DNA of 64,000 nucleotides from Janthinobacterium sp. PC23-8 (GCF_002250505.1 NZ_NJGY01000001.1:2623066-2687065), one strand, 5' to 3'; positions 34,986-45,075 are shown, counted from the first letter of the stretch. Notes: a model not told the origin generated them from the sequence alone. A program made the numbers and translations.

Positions 34986-35489
34986 ATGCCAGACAATACC
35001 GATACCGATTGGAACCTGATCCCGGGCAGCCTGGCCGAAATCGAACAGGCGCGCGAGCGCTGCCGCCGCCTGGTGGGCCGCCGCGCCATCATGTCCGCCG
35101 GTGCCTCGGCCATCCCGATCCCGGGCATCGACCTGATGTCCGACGTGGGCCTGCTGTCGATGCTGATCAACGATATCAACCATGAATTCGGCCTGACGCC
35201 GGAGCAGATCGAAAAACTGAACCCGCAGTTCAAGCTGATGGCCTATCGCGTGGCGATCGGCATGGGCGGCATGCTGGTAGGAAAATTGGTGACGCGCGAA
35301 CTGATCCTCCACCTGCTCAAGCGCAGCGGCGTGAAACTGGCCAGCAAGCAGGTTGCCCGCTTCGTGCCGTTCGCCGGCCAGGCCGTGGCGGCGGCGCTCG
35401 GCTACGCCGTGTTTCGCCAGATCGGCAACCAGCACGTCAGCGCCTGCGCGGCGGTGGCGCAGGAGTTGATGACGGTGCGGCCGAGCTGA
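34986..35489 (+). CDS. Hypothetical membrane-associated helical protein (EcsC/DUF697-like)
   Basis: 167 residues from the ATG at 34986, with GGAG about 8 nt upstream. After a polar N-terminus it has SAGASAIPIPGIDLMSDVGL, a stretch resembling the PIPGxD helix-turn seen in EcsC and DUF697 proteins, then two hydrophobic glycine-rich segments (RVAIGMGGMLVGKLV and FVPFAGQAVAAALGYAVF). Likely peripheral or monotopic in the membrane. Function unknown. Convergent with minE, ending 8 bp from its stop. Confidence 0.65.
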   Translation: MPDNTDTDWNLIPGSLAEIEQARERCRRLVGRRAIMSAGASAIPIPGIDLMSDVGLLSMLINDINHEFGLTPEQIEKLNPQFKLMAYRVAIGMGGMLVGKLVTRELILHLLKRSGVKLASKQVARFVPFAGQAVAAALGYAVFRQIGNQHVSACAAVAQELMTVRPS

Positions 35490-35497
35490 GTAAAACC

Positions 35498-35749
35498 TCA
35501 GGCGTCCGGCAACACCACATTCACGTCGAGCACTTCCAGGTTGCCCTGGCGGTCCAGCGAAATGGTGATGTCTTCGGCGCTGACCTTGGTGTATTTGGAA
35601 ATGACTTCGATCAGTTCCTTGTGCAGGGCCGGCAGGAAGTCGGGGCCGTCGCGGCCGCTGCGTTCACGCGCGATGATGATCTGCAGGCGTTCCTTGGCCG
35701 CGCTCGCCGTTTTCGGTTTGGGTGGGAACAGGAAAGAAAGCAAGGCCAT
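35498..35749 (-). CDS. minE: Cell division topological specificity factor MinE
   Basis: 83 residues, the normal MinE length. N-terminal membrane-binding and MinD-activating helix ([20 protein letters not shown]), then [20 protein letters not shown] and the C-terminal beta region [19 protein letters not shown]. It stimulates MinD ATPase and drives pole-to-pole oscillation. The start lies 1 bp after the minD stop, so translation is coupled. Confidence 0.95.
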   Translation of the reverse strand: MALLSFLFPPKPKTASAAKERLQIIIARERSGRDGPDFLPALHKELIEVISKYTKVSAEDITISLDRQGNLEVLDVNVVLPDA

Positions 35750-35750
35750 A

Positions 35751-36566
35751 TCACTTCGTCCCAAAAATGCGCTGGAACAAGCCAGGCTTTTCATAATTGG
35801 TGAAGCGCAGTGGCACTTCTTCGCCGAGGAAGCGCGAGACCACGTCTTCATAGGCTTGCGCCACGTCGGTGCCCTTGAAGTGAATCGCCGGATTGCCCTG
35901 GTTCGAGGCGGCCAGCACTTGCTCCGATTCCGGAATGATGCCCAGCAGCGGGATGCGCAGGATTTCCTGCACGTCCTGGTAGGACAGCATTTCTTCCGAT
36001 TCCACGCGCTTTGGCGCATAGCGGGTGATCAGCAAGTGCTCCTTGACCGGTTCGGCGCCAGTCTGCGCACGGCGCGACTTCGCTTGCAGGATGCCGAGGA
36101 TGCGGTCCGAATCGCGTACCGACGACACTTCCGGATTGGTGACGATGAGCGCTTCGTCGGCGAAGGTGAGCGCCATCAATGCGCCATGTTCGATGCCGGC
36201 CGGCGAATCGCAGACGATGAATTCGAAGCCCATGTCGATCAATTCGTTCAACACGCGTTCCACGCCTTCTTCGCTCAAGGCGTCCTTGTCGCGTGTTTGC
36301 GAGGCGGGCAGGATGAACAGGTTGTCGCAGTGCTTGTCCTTGATCAGCGCCTGATTCAGGGTCGCCTCTTTATTGATCACATTGATCAGGTCATAGACCA
36401 CGCGGCGCTCGCAACCCATGATCAGGTCGAGATTGCGCAGGCCCACGTCGAAGTCGAGCACGGCTGTCTTGTGACCGCGCATGGCCAGGCCAGAGGAAAA
36501 ACTGGCGCTGGAGGTGGTTTTACCGACACCGCCCTTGCCGGACGTCACAACAATAATTCTTGCCAC
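35751..36566 (-). CDS. minD: Septum site-determining ATPase MinD
   Basis: 271 residues. Deviant Walker [15 protein letters not shown] near the N-terminus, [11 protein letters not shown] (switch I), [10 protein letters not shown] (switch II), and a C-terminal amphipathic membrane-targeting helix in [12 protein letters not shown]. MinD-ATP recruits MinC to the membrane. Middle gene of minC-minD-minE. Spacing to minC is 38 bp. Confidence 0.96.
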   Translation of the reverse strand: MARIIVVTSGKGGVGKTTSSASFSSGLAMRGHKTAVLDFDVGLRNLDLIMGCERRVVYDLINVINKEATLNQALIKDKHCDNLFILPASQTRDKDALSEEGVERVLNELIDMGFEFIVCDSPAGIEHGALMALTFADEALIVTNPEVSSVRDSDRILGILQAKSRRAQTGAEPVKEHLLITRYAPKRVESEEMLSYQDVQEILRIPLLGIIPESEQVLAASNQGNPAIHFKGTDVAQAYEDVVSRFLGEEVPLRFTNYEKPGLFQRIFGTK

Positions 36567-36604
36567 AAATAATCCTTTTCAGATATCTCTCGGAGTTGTC
36601 CAGC

Positions 36605-37342
36605 TCAAGAGCGGTTGACGGGGGTGACCGGTTTCACGGAGTGTATCTCGATTCTGTCGCCAGCCAGGCGAATTTGCGCCGGTCCGCGCTTCATCTCCGG
36701 CGTAAAGCCGTCTTCGAAGGTGCGGTACACGCCGGCGATCGACACCAGTTCCGGCTCCATCGCCAGCGCAAAGATGCGCGCCTGCGGATTGCCCGAGGCG
36801 CCGGCCAGCGCGCGGCCATACAGCGAGGAATACACGTGGATACTGCCGTCGGCGATGATTTCGGCGCCATTGTTGACGACCGCCGTGATGATCAGGTCGC
36901 AGCCGCGCGCATAAATGCGCTGGCCGGCGCGCACCGGCGTGTCGATCACCATCACCTGCGCTTCGGCGCCCGACTCGGCCGCCAGGGTCGGGCCGTCCTT
37001 GGCCGGCGCATCGTCGCGCGTCTTGCCGCTGTCCAGGCTCAGGCCCTGCGCCAGGATGGCTTCATGCATCGCCGGCGTGGCATTGCGCACGGCCACGGCA
37101 TTCAAGCGGTACTTTTTCAGCAAGGCCACCAGCGCGGCCCAGTCGACGGGCGTGTCGCCGGGCGCCAGGTCGGCCACATCGAGCACCGCCAGGTCATCTT
37201 CGAAAAAATCGGCCACGCCACCGGTCATGTCGCGCAGCGCGCCATCGAGTGCCTGCGGATCGGCGCCATGCACGATGGCCGAGACGGCAACGACGGTGGA
37301 AATCTTGATTTCGATGGGCTTCTGCGGCAGGCTTTTGGACAT
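36605..37342 (-). CDS. minC: Septum formation inhibitor MinC
   Basis: 245 residues. N-terminal FtsZ-antagonising domain begins KPIEIKISTVVAVSAIV. After a Glu/Ala/Lys-containing linker, the C-terminal beta-helix has RAGQRIYARGCDLIITAVV, ADGSIHVYSSLYGRALAGA and ARIFALAMEPELVSIAG, the MinC_C repeats that bind MinD. It blocks FtsZ ring formation away from midcell. First gene of the operon. The promoter should lie in the AT-richer stretch 37343-37480. Confidence 0.94.
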   Translation of the reverse strand: MSKSLPQKPIEIKISTVVAVSAIVHGADPQALDGALRDMTGGVADFFEDDLAVLDVADLAPGDTPVDWAALVALLKKYRLNAVAVRNATPAMHEAILAQGLSLDSGKTRDDAPAKDGPTLAAESGAEAQVMVIDTPVRAGQRIYARGCDLIITAVVNNGAEIIADGSIHVYSSLYGRALAGASGNPQARIFALAMEPELVSIAGVYRTFEDGFTPEMKRGPAQIRLAGDRIEIHSVKPVTPVNRS

Positions 37343-37488
37343 AAACGTTGTTCAGAGTGAAACTGCGGAAGGCCAGGTGCTTTATCTGTTCACATGGAAA
37401 GCAGTAAATTTCTTGCATTCTACTGCAAAAAAAACGCTGTCAGGGGCCGCACGGTTGCTATTGCGTAAGGCAATATATGCTTGGCATC

Positions 37489-37533
37489 AAAAAACCAAGG
37501 GCGGCGCCCCGGCAAACCGGTGCGCCGCCCTGG
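37489..37533 (-). terminator. Intrinsic terminator after metE
   Basis: Long GC-rich stem ccaagggcggcgc (37495-37507) / gcgccgccctgg (37522-37533), with six A residues to its left that form the U-tract on the minus strand. Confidence 0.88.
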
Positions 37534-37560
37534 AAGCAGCCGTGCATGCGGCCTGGCGGT

Positions 37561-39903
37561 TTATGCCGCCGCTGATGCGCCGCGCATCTGCCTGGCCGCC
37601 TGCACCATATTGGCCAGTGCCGCTTCCGTTTCCTTCCAGCCCCGTGTTTTCAGGCCGCAATCGGGATTGACCCACAAGTTAGCCGGTGGTATCACCGCGC
37701 TGGCCTTTTGCAGCAATCTGAGCATTTCACTGGCCGAGGGAATGCGCGGCGAATGAATGTCGTACACACCCGGGCCGATGTCGTTCGGGTAGTCGAACTG
37801 GCCAAAACCGGTCAGCAATTCCATGTCCGAGCGGCTCGTTTCAATCGTGATCACGTCGGCGTCCATGGCGGCGATCTGCGGCAGGATGTCGTTGAACTCC
37901 GCATAGCACATATGGGTGTGGATCTGCGTGCTGTCGCCCACGACGCACGCCGAGATGCGAAACGCGCGCGTAGCCCAGTCGAGGTAGCCATCCCATTGGC
38001 TGCGGCGCAGCGGCAGGCCTTCGCGCAGCGCCGGCTCGTCGATCTGGATAATGCCGATGCCGGCCGCCTCCAGGTCTTGCACCTCATCACGGATGGCCAG
38101 CGCGATCTGCAGCGCGGTCCGGGCGCGCGGCTGGTCGTCGCGCACGAACGACCATTGCAAGATCGTGATCGGCCCCGTCAGCATGCCCTTCATCGGTTTG
38201 TCGGTGAGGCTTTGCGCGTACACGGTCCAGTCCACCGTCATGGCGGTGGGGCGCTGCACGTCGCCGTAAATGACGGGCGGCTTGACGCAGCGCGAACCGT
38301 AGGACTGCACCCAGCCGTAACGGGTAAACAGGAAGCCGTCGAGCTGTTCGCCAAAATATTCCACCATGTCGTTGCGTTCGGCTTCGCCATGCACCAGCAC
38401 ATCGAGGCCCAGCGCTTCCTGGCGGCCCACGGCATGGGCGATTTCCGCGCGCATGCTGTTTTCGTAATCACTGGCGGACAGTTCGCCACGCCTGAAGCTG
38501 GCACGGGCGGCGCGGATGGAGGCAGTTTGCGGAAAGGAACCGATGGTGGTGGTCGGAAAGTGCGGCAGCTGGAAGCGGGTGCGCTGCAGCGTCTGGCGCA
38601 GCGAGAAGCCCGCGTCGCGCCGGTCGGCCGTCGGCGACAAGGCCTGCAAGCGCTGCTCCACTTGCGGGCGGTGCACGCGCGCGCTGGCGCGGCGGCTGGC
38701 GATTGCCAGGCGCGACACAGCCAGCGCGGTGCCGTCGCTGTTGCCCGTCAGCGCGTCTTTCAAGAGCGCCAGTTCCGCCAGTTTTTCAGTGGCAAATGCC
38801 AGCCACGATTTGATCTCGGGGTCAAGACTGGTTTCTTGCGCCAGGCTGAAAGGCGTATGCAGCAGGGAGCACGACGGCGCCAGCCACAGCTCGCCGCCGC
38901 GCTTGCCGCCGCGCTTGTCAAACAGCGGCTGCAACACGCTGATCGCCTGGTCCAGGTCGGTGCGCCAGATATTGCGGCCGTCGACGATGCCGATCGACAG
39001 CACTTTATGGGCCGGCAGCCAGTCGGTGACGTTGATCAGTTCATGCGGCGCGCGGATGCCGTCCACATGCAGGCCTGCGACCGGCAGGCGGCAGGCCAGG
39101 CTGAGGTTTTCTTCCAGCGGCGAAAAGTAGGTGGCCAGCAAAATGTTCACGCCCACCTGGTTCAACTGCCAGTAGGCGCTGTCAAATGCGCTGCGCCAGG
39201 CGGTGGGCAAGTCCAGCCCCAGGATCGGTTCATCGATCTGCACCCAGTCCACGCCTTGCTGTTTCAGGCGGTCGAGCAAGGCGCTGTAGACGGGCAGCAA
39301 TTGGTCCAGCAGGGCCAGGCGGTTGAAGCCGGGCGTTTTTTCCTTGCCCAGCCATAAGAATGTAAGCGGGCCGATCAGCGCCGCCTTGACCTGGTGGCCC
39401 AGCGCTTGCGCTTCGGCCACTTCCTCGAACAGGCGGGAGCTGGCCAGTGCAAACTGCGTCAATGGTGAAAATTCGGGTACCAGATAGTGATAATTGGTGT
39501 CGAACCATTTGGTCATTTCCAACGCGTAATGGCTCACGTCAGGCGCGGTGTCGGCATGGCCGTCGCAGCAGGCGGCGTGATCGGCATGGCTGTCCGCGCC
39601 GCGCGCCATCTGGAAGTAGCGCGACAGTTGCGATGATTTCTCGTCGAACGCGAAGCGGGCCGGTTCGCAACCGAGCAGCTGGATATGGTTGGCGACCTGG
39701 TCGTAAAAGGCGAAGTCGCCCACCGTGACGTAGGCGAGACCGGCGTCGCGCTGCAGCGCCCAGTGGCGTGCGCGCAATTGCTTGCCGGTTTCTTCCAGCG
39801 ATGCTTCCGTCGCCTCGCCACGCCAGTGGCGTTCCAGCGCAAATTTCAGCTCGCGGTCAGAACCAATACGGGGAAATCCAAGGATGTGGGTGTGGATCGT
39901 CAT
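37561..39903 (-). CDS. metE: Cobalamin-independent methionine synthase MetE
   Basis: 780 residues from the ATG at 39903 ([19 protein letters not shown]), slightly longer than E. coli MetE (753). Duplicated-barrel architecture. Zinc ligands are visible as His and Cys in [10 protein letters not shown] and as Cys in [27 protein letters not shown] and [14 protein letters not shown] belong to the catalytic barrel. It transfers a methyl group from 5-methyl-tetrahydropteroyl-polyglutamate to homocysteine. Divergent from metR, with MetR-box-like palindromes between them. Followed by a strong terminator. Confidence 0.95.
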   Translation of the reverse strand: MTIHTHILGFPRIGSDRELKFALERHWRGEATEASLEETGKQLRARHWALQRDAGLAYVTVGDFAFYDQVANHIQLLGCEPARFAFDEKSSQLSRYFQMARGADSHADHAACCDGHADTAPDVSHYALEMTKWFDTNYHYLVPEFSPLTQFALASSRLFEEVAEAQALGHQVKAALIGPLTFLWLGKEKTPGFNRLALLDQLLPVYSALLDRLKQQGVDWVQIDEPILGLDLPTAWRSAFDSAYWQLNQVGVNILLATYFSPLEENLSLACRLPVAGLHVDGIRAPHELINVTDWLPAHKVLSIGIVDGRNIWRTDLDQAISVLQPLFDKRGGKRGGELWLAPSCSLLHTPFSLAQETSLDPEIKSWLAFATEKLAELALLKDALTGNSDGTALAVSRLAIASRRASARVHRPQVEQRLQALSPTADRRDAGFSLRQTLQRTRFQLPHFPTTTIGSFPQTASIRAARASFRRGELSASDYENSMRAEIAHAVGRQEALGLDVLVHGEAERNDMVEYFGEQLDGFLFTRYGWVQSYGSRCVKPPVIYGDVQRPTAMTVDWTVYAQSLTDKPMKGMLTGPITILQWSFVRDDQPRARTALQIALAIRDEVQDLEAAGIGIIQIDEPALREGLPLRRSQWDGYLDWATRAFRISACVVGDSTQIHTHMCYAEFNDILPQIAAMDADVITIETSRSDMELLTGFGQFDYPNDIGPGVYDIHSPRIPSASEMLRLLQKASAVIPPANLWVNPDCGLKTRGWKETEAALANMVQAARQMRGASAAA

Positions 39904-39949
39904 GATGTCATTGAGATTTAATGTTGATAGGCTAGAGTGTGCGGCAATC

Positions 39950-40000
39950 TGATTTATAATCAAAACGAAACCTTTTGACGAACAACATGAAAATCATTCA
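39950..40000. promoter_or_regulatory. MetR-box candidates in the metE/metR intergenic region
   Basis: tgaaaatcattca (39988-40000) is an exact match to the TGAA-N5-TTCA MetR consensus. tgatttataatca (39950-39962) is a palindrome of the same length and spacing (TGAT-N5-ATCA). The two centres are 38 bp apart in the 112-bp gap between the divergent starts. The expected use is MetR, with homocysteine, activating metE and controlling itself. Confidence 0.65.
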
Positions 40001-40015
40001 CGATACCAAGGGCCC

Positions 40016-40924
40016 ATGCTTGAAATTCGTCATCTGCGCACCCTGAGCGCCTTGCGCACGTCTGGCAGCCTGGTGCGCGCGGCACAATTACTCAACCTGA
40101 CCCAGTCGGCGCTGTCGCACCAGATCCGTCTGCTGGAAGAGCGCTACCAGGCGCCGCTGTTCGAGCGCAAATCGATGCCGATTGCCTTTACGGCCACCGG
40201 CAGCCGCCTGTTGGCCCTGGCCGACAAGCTGCTGCCCGAGATCGAACTGGCCGAGCGCGACGTGGTGCGCCTGTCGCAGGGCGATACCGGACAGTTGCGC
40301 GTGGCGCTCGAATGCCATACTTGCTTCGACTGGCTGATGCCGGTGATGGATGCGTTTCGCCAGCGCTGGCCGGAAGTGGAGATCGACCTGGTGTCGGGCT
40401 TTCACAGCGAACCGGCCGAACTCTTGCGCTCGGGCGAGGCCGATCTGGTGATCGGCTCGCCCTATGGCCCTGATTTCACGGTGTTTCCGCTGTTCCGCTT
40501 TGAAATGCTGGTGGTGATGGCGCAAAAGCACCGGCTGCAGGCGCAGCGCCGGCTGGCGGCCGCTGACTTTACAGGCGAGACCCTGATTACCTACCCGGTG
40601 CCGGAAGAGCGTATCGACCTGATCCGCGAAGTGCTGCGCCCGAACGGCATCGTCTTCGAGCGCCGCACGGCCGAGCTGACGGTGGCGGTGCTGCAACTGG
40701 TGGCCAGCCGGCGCGGCATCGCCGCTCTGCCGAACTGGGCCATCAAGAACTACGTCGATTACGATTATGTGGTGGCGCGGCCGGTGGGCGAGCATGGCTT
40801 GTGGAGCGACCTGTACGTCTCGGTGCCGCCGGCGTTGGACGACAAGGCCTATGTGCGCGACTTTGTCAGCGTGATACGTGAACAGTGCGCCGCCTCGCTG
40901 GACGGTATCAAGTTGCTGTCCTGA
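40016..40924 (+). CDS. metR: LysR-family regulator MetR
   Basis: 302 residues. N-terminal winged helix with LVRAAQLLNLTQSALSHQIR, then the effector-binding domain with LRVALECHTCFDWLMPVM and FRQRWPEVEIDLVSG, close to E. coli MetR. AAGGG lies about 4 nt before the ATG. Classical divergent arrangement with metE. MetR uses homocysteine as co-effector. Confidence 0.92.
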   Translation: MLEIRHLRTLSALRTSGSLVRAAQLLNLTQSALSHQIRLLEERYQAPLFERKSMPIAFTATGSRLLALADKLLPEIELAERDVVRLSQGDTGQLRVALECHTCFDWLMPVMDAFRQRWPEVEIDLVSGFHSEPAELLRSGEADLVIGSPYGPDFTVFPLFRFEMLVVMAQKHRLQAQRRLAAADFTGETLITYPVPEERIDLIREVLRPNGIVFERRTAELTVAVLQLVASRRGIAALPNWAIKNYVDYDYVVARPVGEHGLWSDLYVSVPPALDDKAYVRDFVSVIREQCAASLDGIKLLS

Positions 40925-41050
40925 TGATCGTTCATTTGGAAACAATCCAACAGAGAGCTTGAGTTATATCAAAAGATTGCAAGGCTCCGCCGCTTAAAGT
41001 GGAGCACTGTGCGGCGCAACATGCACCGCTGTCATTTGAGGAGGTATGCA

Positions 41051-41524
41051 ATGTTTTCATTTTCCGAGCAGCTGTCCCAGGCCGGCAAGGCTGTCTATGC
41101 CGCGCAACTGAGCAGCGTCCAGGCCCTGACCGAGGCGGCGTTTCAAAGTGGCGCCAGGTTGATCGACCTGCAGCTCGATGCAGCCCGCTCGTCCCTCGCC
41201 GCCAGCACGGTGGCAGCGCAGCAATTGCTGTCGGCGCGGGACCCGCAAACGCTGTTGCAATTGTCGCGCACGCAGTCGCAACTGGCCATGGAACGCATCG
41301 GTTCCTATGGGCGCCAGGCAAAGGAGGTTGCCCAGGAAAACCAGGAAAATCTCACGGCTGTGACAAAGGGTGAGATTGCTGCATCGCGTCAAAAATTCGG
41401 TGAACTCTTGCAAGCGGTGAAGGAGACACCGTTCCCTCTGCTAAACCCGTTCAATAATTTTCTAAAAAGCCCTTTCGGCGCCGCCGATGAAGGGTATGAT
41501 AAAAACACGCGACCTGGTCATTGA
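41051..41524 (+). CDS. Phasin family protein
   Basis: 157 residues from the ATG at 41051, with a near-perfect GAGGAGG 7 nt upstream. This contrasts with the weak sites of its neighbours and predicts high expression. Amphipathic helical N-terminal region (FSFSEQLSQAGKAVYAAQLSS), continuous heptad-like helices, and a C-terminal FPLLNPFNNFLK. Phasins coat polyhydroxyalkanoate granules. The location just upstream of phaA-phaB supports that function. Confidence 0.85.
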   Translation: MFSFSEQLSQAGKAVYAAQLSSVQALTEAAFQSGARLIDLQLDAARSSLAASTVAAQQLLSARDPQTLLQLSRTQSQLAMERIGSYGRQAKEVAQENQENLTAVTKGEIAASRQKFGELLQAVKETPFPLLNPFNNFLKSPFGAADEGYDKNTRPGH

Positions 41525-41717
41525 CAGGAATCGCGCGGCCCGGCAGCGGCTATCCGCCGCGCCAGGCCGCCTGCCATCACCGCCAGGCCGGCCACCATCG
41601 TTGCCGGCCACGCCAGTGGTGCAACTGAAGCAAAGGCGCATGCAATGATGCAGCTTGTTGCGTCTTCCCGGATTCATCAACACCTTGGCCGTCATGGCCA
41701 GCATATCGGAGAACTAA

Positions 41718-42896
41718 ATGGATGATGTCGTAATCGTGGCCGCTGGCCGTACCGCAGTGGGCAAATTCGGTGGTAGCCTGGCCAAGATTCCTGCGTCCGA
41801 ACTGGGCGCGCATGTAATCAAGGGCCTGCTGGCGCAAACCGGCATCGACCCGAACCTGATCGGCGAAGCGATCCTGGGCCAGGTACTGACGGCCGGCGTC
41901 GGCCAGAATGCCGCGCGCCAGGCCGTGATCAAGGCTGGCCTGCCGAGCGCCATTTCTGCCTTCACCATCAACAAGGTGTGCGGCAGCGGCCTGAAAGCCA
42001 CCCACCTGGCGGCGCAAGCCATCAAGTGCGGCGACGCCAACATCATCATTGCCGGCGGCCAGGAAAACATGAGCGCCTCGCCGCACGTAATGAACGGCTC
42101 GCGCGACGGTTTTCGCATGGGCGACTTCAAGATGACCGACACCATGATCGTCGATGGCCTGTGGGACGTCTACAACCAGTACCACATGGGCATCACGGCG
42201 GAAAACGTCGCCAAGAAATACGAAGTGTCGCGTGCCGAGCAGGACGAATTCGCGCTGCAGTCGCAACTGAAGGCGGAAGCGGCGCAAAAGGCGGGCAAGT
42301 TCAAGGATGAAATCCTGCCGCTGGAAATCGCCAACAAAAAAGGCACGGTCGTGTTCGACAATGACGAATACGTCAAACCGGGTTCGACCCTGGAGTCCCT
42401 GGCCGGCCTGCGCCCCGCCTTCGCCAAGGACGGCAGCGTCACCGCCGGCAACGCCTCGGGCCTGAACGACGGCGCCGCCGCCGTCATCATGATGTCGGCT
42501 TCCACCGCCAAGGAACTGGGCTTGAAGCCGCTGGCGCGCATCAAGGCCTACGCATCGTCGGGCCTGGATCCGGCCTTGATGGGCATGGGGCCGGTCTCGG
42601 CCTCGCGCCTGTGCCTGAAAAAAGCCGGCTGGACGCATGAAGAACTGGACCTGATGGAAATTAACGAGGCGTTTGCCGCCCAGGCCATCGCTGTCAACAA
42701 GGAAATGGGCTGGGATACCAGCAAGATCAACGTGAACGGCGGCGCGATCGCCATCGGCCACCCGATCGGCGCCTCGGGCGCGCGCATCCTGGTCACCCTG
42801 ATCCACGAAATGATACGCCGCGACGCCAAGAAGGGCCTGGCAGCGCTGTGCATCGGCGGCGGCATGGGCGTCGCCCTGGCCATCGAACGCGATTAA
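41718..42896 (+). CDS. phaA: Acetyl-CoA acetyltransferase (beta-ketothiolase) PhaA
   Basis: 392 residues. Acyl-accepting Cys in [14 protein letters not shown], catalytic His in [15 protein letters not shown], second Cys in [10 protein letters not shown]. It condenses two acetyl-CoA to acetoacetyl-CoA, the first step of polyhydroxybutyrate synthesis (or the reverse in degradation). Followed by phaB with 85 bp between, containing a hairpin. No phaC is in the window. The 193 bp between the phasin and phaA hold no recognised element. Confidence 0.92.
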   Translation: MDDVVIVAAGRTAVGKFGGSLAKIPASELGAHVIKGLLAQTGIDPNLIGEAILGQVLTAGVGQNAARQAVIKAGLPSAISAFTINKVCGSGLKATHLAAQAIKCGDANIIIAGGQENMSASPHVMNGSRDGFRMGDFKMTDTMIVDGLWDVYNQYHMGITAENVAKKYEVSRAEQDEFALQSQLKAEAAQKAGKFKDEILPLEIANKKGTVVFDNDEYVKPGSTLESLAGLRPAFAKDGSVTAGNASGLNDGAAAVIMMSASTAKELGLKPLARIKAYASSGLDPALMGMGPVSASRLCLKKAGWTHEELDLMEINEAFAAQAIAVNKEMGWDTSKINVNGGAIAIGHPIGASGARILVTLIHEMIRRDAKKGLAALCIGGGMGVALAIERD

Positions 42897-42912
42897 TCGC
42901 GGCGAACCAGTT

Positions 42913-42938
42913 CCGGCAGGCGCTGTGACGCCTGTCGG
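42913..42938 (+). other. Intercistronic hairpin between phaA and phaB
   Basis: ccggcaggcg / cgcctgtcgg: a ten-bp stem with one G-U pair and a 6-nt loop, without a U-tract. Probably an mRNA stability or processing element rather than a terminator. Confidence 0.5.
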
Positions 42939-42981
42939 TAATCATTACAGAATCTACAAATAGCAGAACGACACTGAGGGG

Positions 42982-43728
42982 ATGAAAATGGCAAGAGTTG
43001 CATTAGTGACCGGCGGCATGGGCGGTCTGGGCGAAGCGGTGTGTTTCAAGTTGGCGGCACTGGGCTATCGCGTGGTGACCACGTATTCCCCGGGCAACAC
43101 CAAGGTCGATGAATGGCTGGCGACCACCAAGGACCAGGGCTATGACTTCAAGGCCTATTCTTGCGACGTGGCCGACTACGATTCGGCTGCGGCCTGCGTG
43201 GCGGCGGTGGAAAAGGACATCGGTCCGGTCGACGTGCTGGTCAATAACGCCGGTATCACGCGCGACATGACCTTCAAGAAGATGGACAAGCCGAACTGGG
43301 ACGCCGTGATGGGCACCAACCTCGACTCCGTGTTCAACATGACCAAACCGGTCTGCGACGGCATGGTCGAGCGCGGCTGGGGCCGCATCATCAATATCTC
43401 GTCCGTGAATGGCCAGAAGGGCGCCTTCGGCCAGACCAACTATTCGGCCGCCAAGGCCGGCATGCATGGCTTCACCAAGTCGCTGGCGCTGGAAGTGGCG
43501 CGCAAGAACGTTACCGTCAACACCATTTCGCCTGGCTATATCGGCACCAAGATGGTGATGGCAATTCCCCAGGAAGTGCTGGACAGCAAAATCATCCCGC
43601 AAATCCCGATGGCGCGCCTGGGCAAGCCGGAAGAAGTGGCGGGCCTGGTGGCCTACCTGGCGTCCGATGAGGCGGCCTTTGTGACCGGCGCCAATATCTC
43701 GATCAACGGCGGCCAGCATATGTCGTAA
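42982..43728 (+). CDS. phaB: NADPH-dependent acetoacetyl-CoA reductase PhaB
   Basis: 248 residues. Short-chain dehydrogenase with cofactor motif VTGGMGGLGEAV, NNAGITRD, catalytic Ser in IINISSVNGQKGAFGQ and YSAAKAG (Tyr-x3-Lys). It reduces acetoacetyl-CoA to (R)-3-hydroxybutyryl-CoA. ATGs at 42982 and 42988 are both possible. The GAGGGG immediately before 42982 fits the second better. A terminator follows. Confidence 0.93.
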   Translation: MKMARVALVTGGMGGLGEAVCFKLAALGYRVVTTYSPGNTKVDEWLATTKDQGYDFKAYSCDVADYDSAAACVAAVEKDIGPVDVLVNNAGITRDMTFKKMDKPNWDAVMGTNLDSVFNMTKPVCDGMVERGWGRIINISSVNGQKGAFGQTNYSAAKAGMHGFTKSLALEVARKNVTVNTISPGYIGTKMVMAIPQEVLDSKIIPQIPMARLGKPEEVAGLVAYLASDEAAFVTGANISINGGQHMS

Positions 43729-43747
43729 GCAGTATTGCAGCACCATC

Positions 43748-43772
43748 AAAAGGCAGCTTTCGCTGCCTTTTT
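43748..43772. terminator. Bidirectional terminator after phaB
   Basis: aaaaggcagc / gctgccttttt with loop tttc. It lies between the convergent phaB and LysE-family genes. Confidence 0.88.
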
Positions 43773-43786
43773 CGTTGTAGCAAAGG

Positions 43787-44410
43787 TCAGCTTAACACCA
43801 AGCGCCCCGCCAGCAGCACGAACACGGTCGGCAGCACGAACTTGCCGTACGCAGAAGGCTTGCCACGCATGCGCCGCGCCAGGCGCGCGGCCAGCACGGC
43901 GTAGACGGCGTCGAACAGCAGGCCGACCAGCACCAGGGCGGCGCCCAGGCGCAGGTATTGCAAGCCCATGCTTTCGCCATTGGCGACCACGAATTGCGGC
44001 AGGAACATGCTGCAAAACAGCAGCGCCTTGGGATTGAGCAAATTGGTCAACAAGCCGCGCACGAAACTGGCGCACGCACTGTGCGCCGTGGCCGGCGCCA
44101 CGCTCGCTTGCGCCGGCTGTGTTGACAGCGCCGCCTGCAGCAGCCGCGCCGCCAGGTAGAACAGATAGGCCGCGCCGGCCCATTTGACCCATTGCAAGGC
44201 TTGCGGATGCGTTACCATCAATGCCGCCAGCCCTGCGCCAGACAGGACCACGTGCATGGCGCGCGCGCCGGCGATGCCCAGCGCGGTGACCAGGGCGGTG
44301 GCCACGCCGCGCGCAGCGCCCGTCGCCAGCACCAGCGCCATGTCGGGGCCGGGCAATAAAAATGCGCCAGCCAAGGCCAGCAGGTACATCAAAAAGGTAG
44401 AATCGGACAT
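43787..44410 (-). CDS. LysE-family amino-acid exporter
   Basis: 207 residues from the ATG at 44410 (MSDSTFLMYLL). Six hydrophobic segments. The family motif LPGPDMALVLATGAARG lies near the N-terminus, with RGLLTNLLNPKALLFCSMFL in the middle. It should export an amino acid or related metabolite. It diverges from an Lrp-type regulator gene (147 bp between starts), a classic exporter/regulator arrangement. Substrate unknown. Confidence 0.88.
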   Translation of the reverse strand: MSDSTFLMYLLALAGAFLLPGPDMALVLATGAARGVATALVTALGIAGARAMHVVLSGAGLAALMVTHPQALQWVKWAGAAYLFYLAARLLQAALSTQPAQASVAPATAHSACASFVRGLLTNLLNPKALLFCSMFLPQFVVANGESMGLQYLRLGAALVLVGLLFDAVYAVLAARLARRMRGKPSAYGKFVLPTVFVLLAGRLVLS

Positions 44411-44557
44411 GGTGACGGCGGGCAATCAAGTGAACAAGGCGGCAGCGGTGTGCGCAGCGGCTCATTATGTTCTTGCTTAATTGAAATGTGCTTGCTATTT
44501 CTGCCCGCCATGTTCTAGTATCTGGGTAGATTCCACCTGTAATAAAACAATAAATAG

Positions 44558-45040
44558 ATGAAAATTTCAGAAGTAAGCCTGGACGCCACTGATTTGCATA
44601 TTCTGAGGCTGTTGCAGGAAGAGGGGCGCTTGTCCAACGCGCGCCTGGCCGATCGCCTGAAGCTCAGTGAAACACCGGTCTGGCGCCGCTTGCGCCGCCT
44701 GGAAGACGAGGGCTTCATTACCGGCTACCAGGCGCTGCTCAACCGCAAGAAGCTGGGCATTGGCCTGGTGGCGTTCGTGCGCATCGTGTTTGCCAACCAT
44801 GGCAATGAACAGCCGTCGCAGTTCGAGCAGGCCATCCTCTCCATCCCTGAAATTTTGTCGTGCCACAATGTAGCGGGGGAAGCCGATTACTTTTTGCAAG
44901 TGGTGGCGCGCGACCTGGAAGCCTATGGCGAATTTGTCTCCAACGTCTTGCGCCGCCTGCCCGGCGTGGCGGAAATCCAGTCGAGCCTGTCGATGCGCGA
45001 AATCAAGTCGTCGAACCGCTTGCCCGTGCCGCTGGCCTGA
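44558..45040 (+). CDS. Lrp/AsnC-family transcriptional regulator
   Basis: 160 residues. N-terminal HTH with LDATDLHILRLLQEEGRLSN and LSETPVWRRLRRLEDEGFI. C-terminal RAM-type effector domain with CHNVAGEADYFLQVVARDLE. Such proteins sense amino acids and form octamers. Divergent from the LysE-type exporter it probably controls. Followed after 35 bp by a proline iminopeptidase gene in the same direction. Confidence 0.9.
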   Translation: MKISEVSLDATDLHILRLLQEEGRLSNARLADRLKLSETPVWRRLRRLEDEGFITGYQALLNRKKLGIGLVAFVRIVFANHGNEQPSQFEQAILSIPEILSCHNVAGEADYFLQVVARDLEAYGEFVSNVLRRLPGVAEIQSSLSMREIKSSNRLPVPLA

Positions 45041-45075
45041 ACCCTGTCCATCCTGGTGATCTAGTGAGTAATGCC

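Noticed and set aside
39904..40015. Riboswitch (cobalamin or SAM) upstream of metE
   Set aside because: The leader is only about 110 bp, shared with metR, and lacks conserved riboswitch cores. MetR boxes explain the region.
41525..41717. Gene remnant between the phasin and phaA
   Set aside because: A short minus-strand frame (beginning MVAGLAVMAGGLARRI) is visible but has no start-site support or recognisable similarity. Treated as intergenic.
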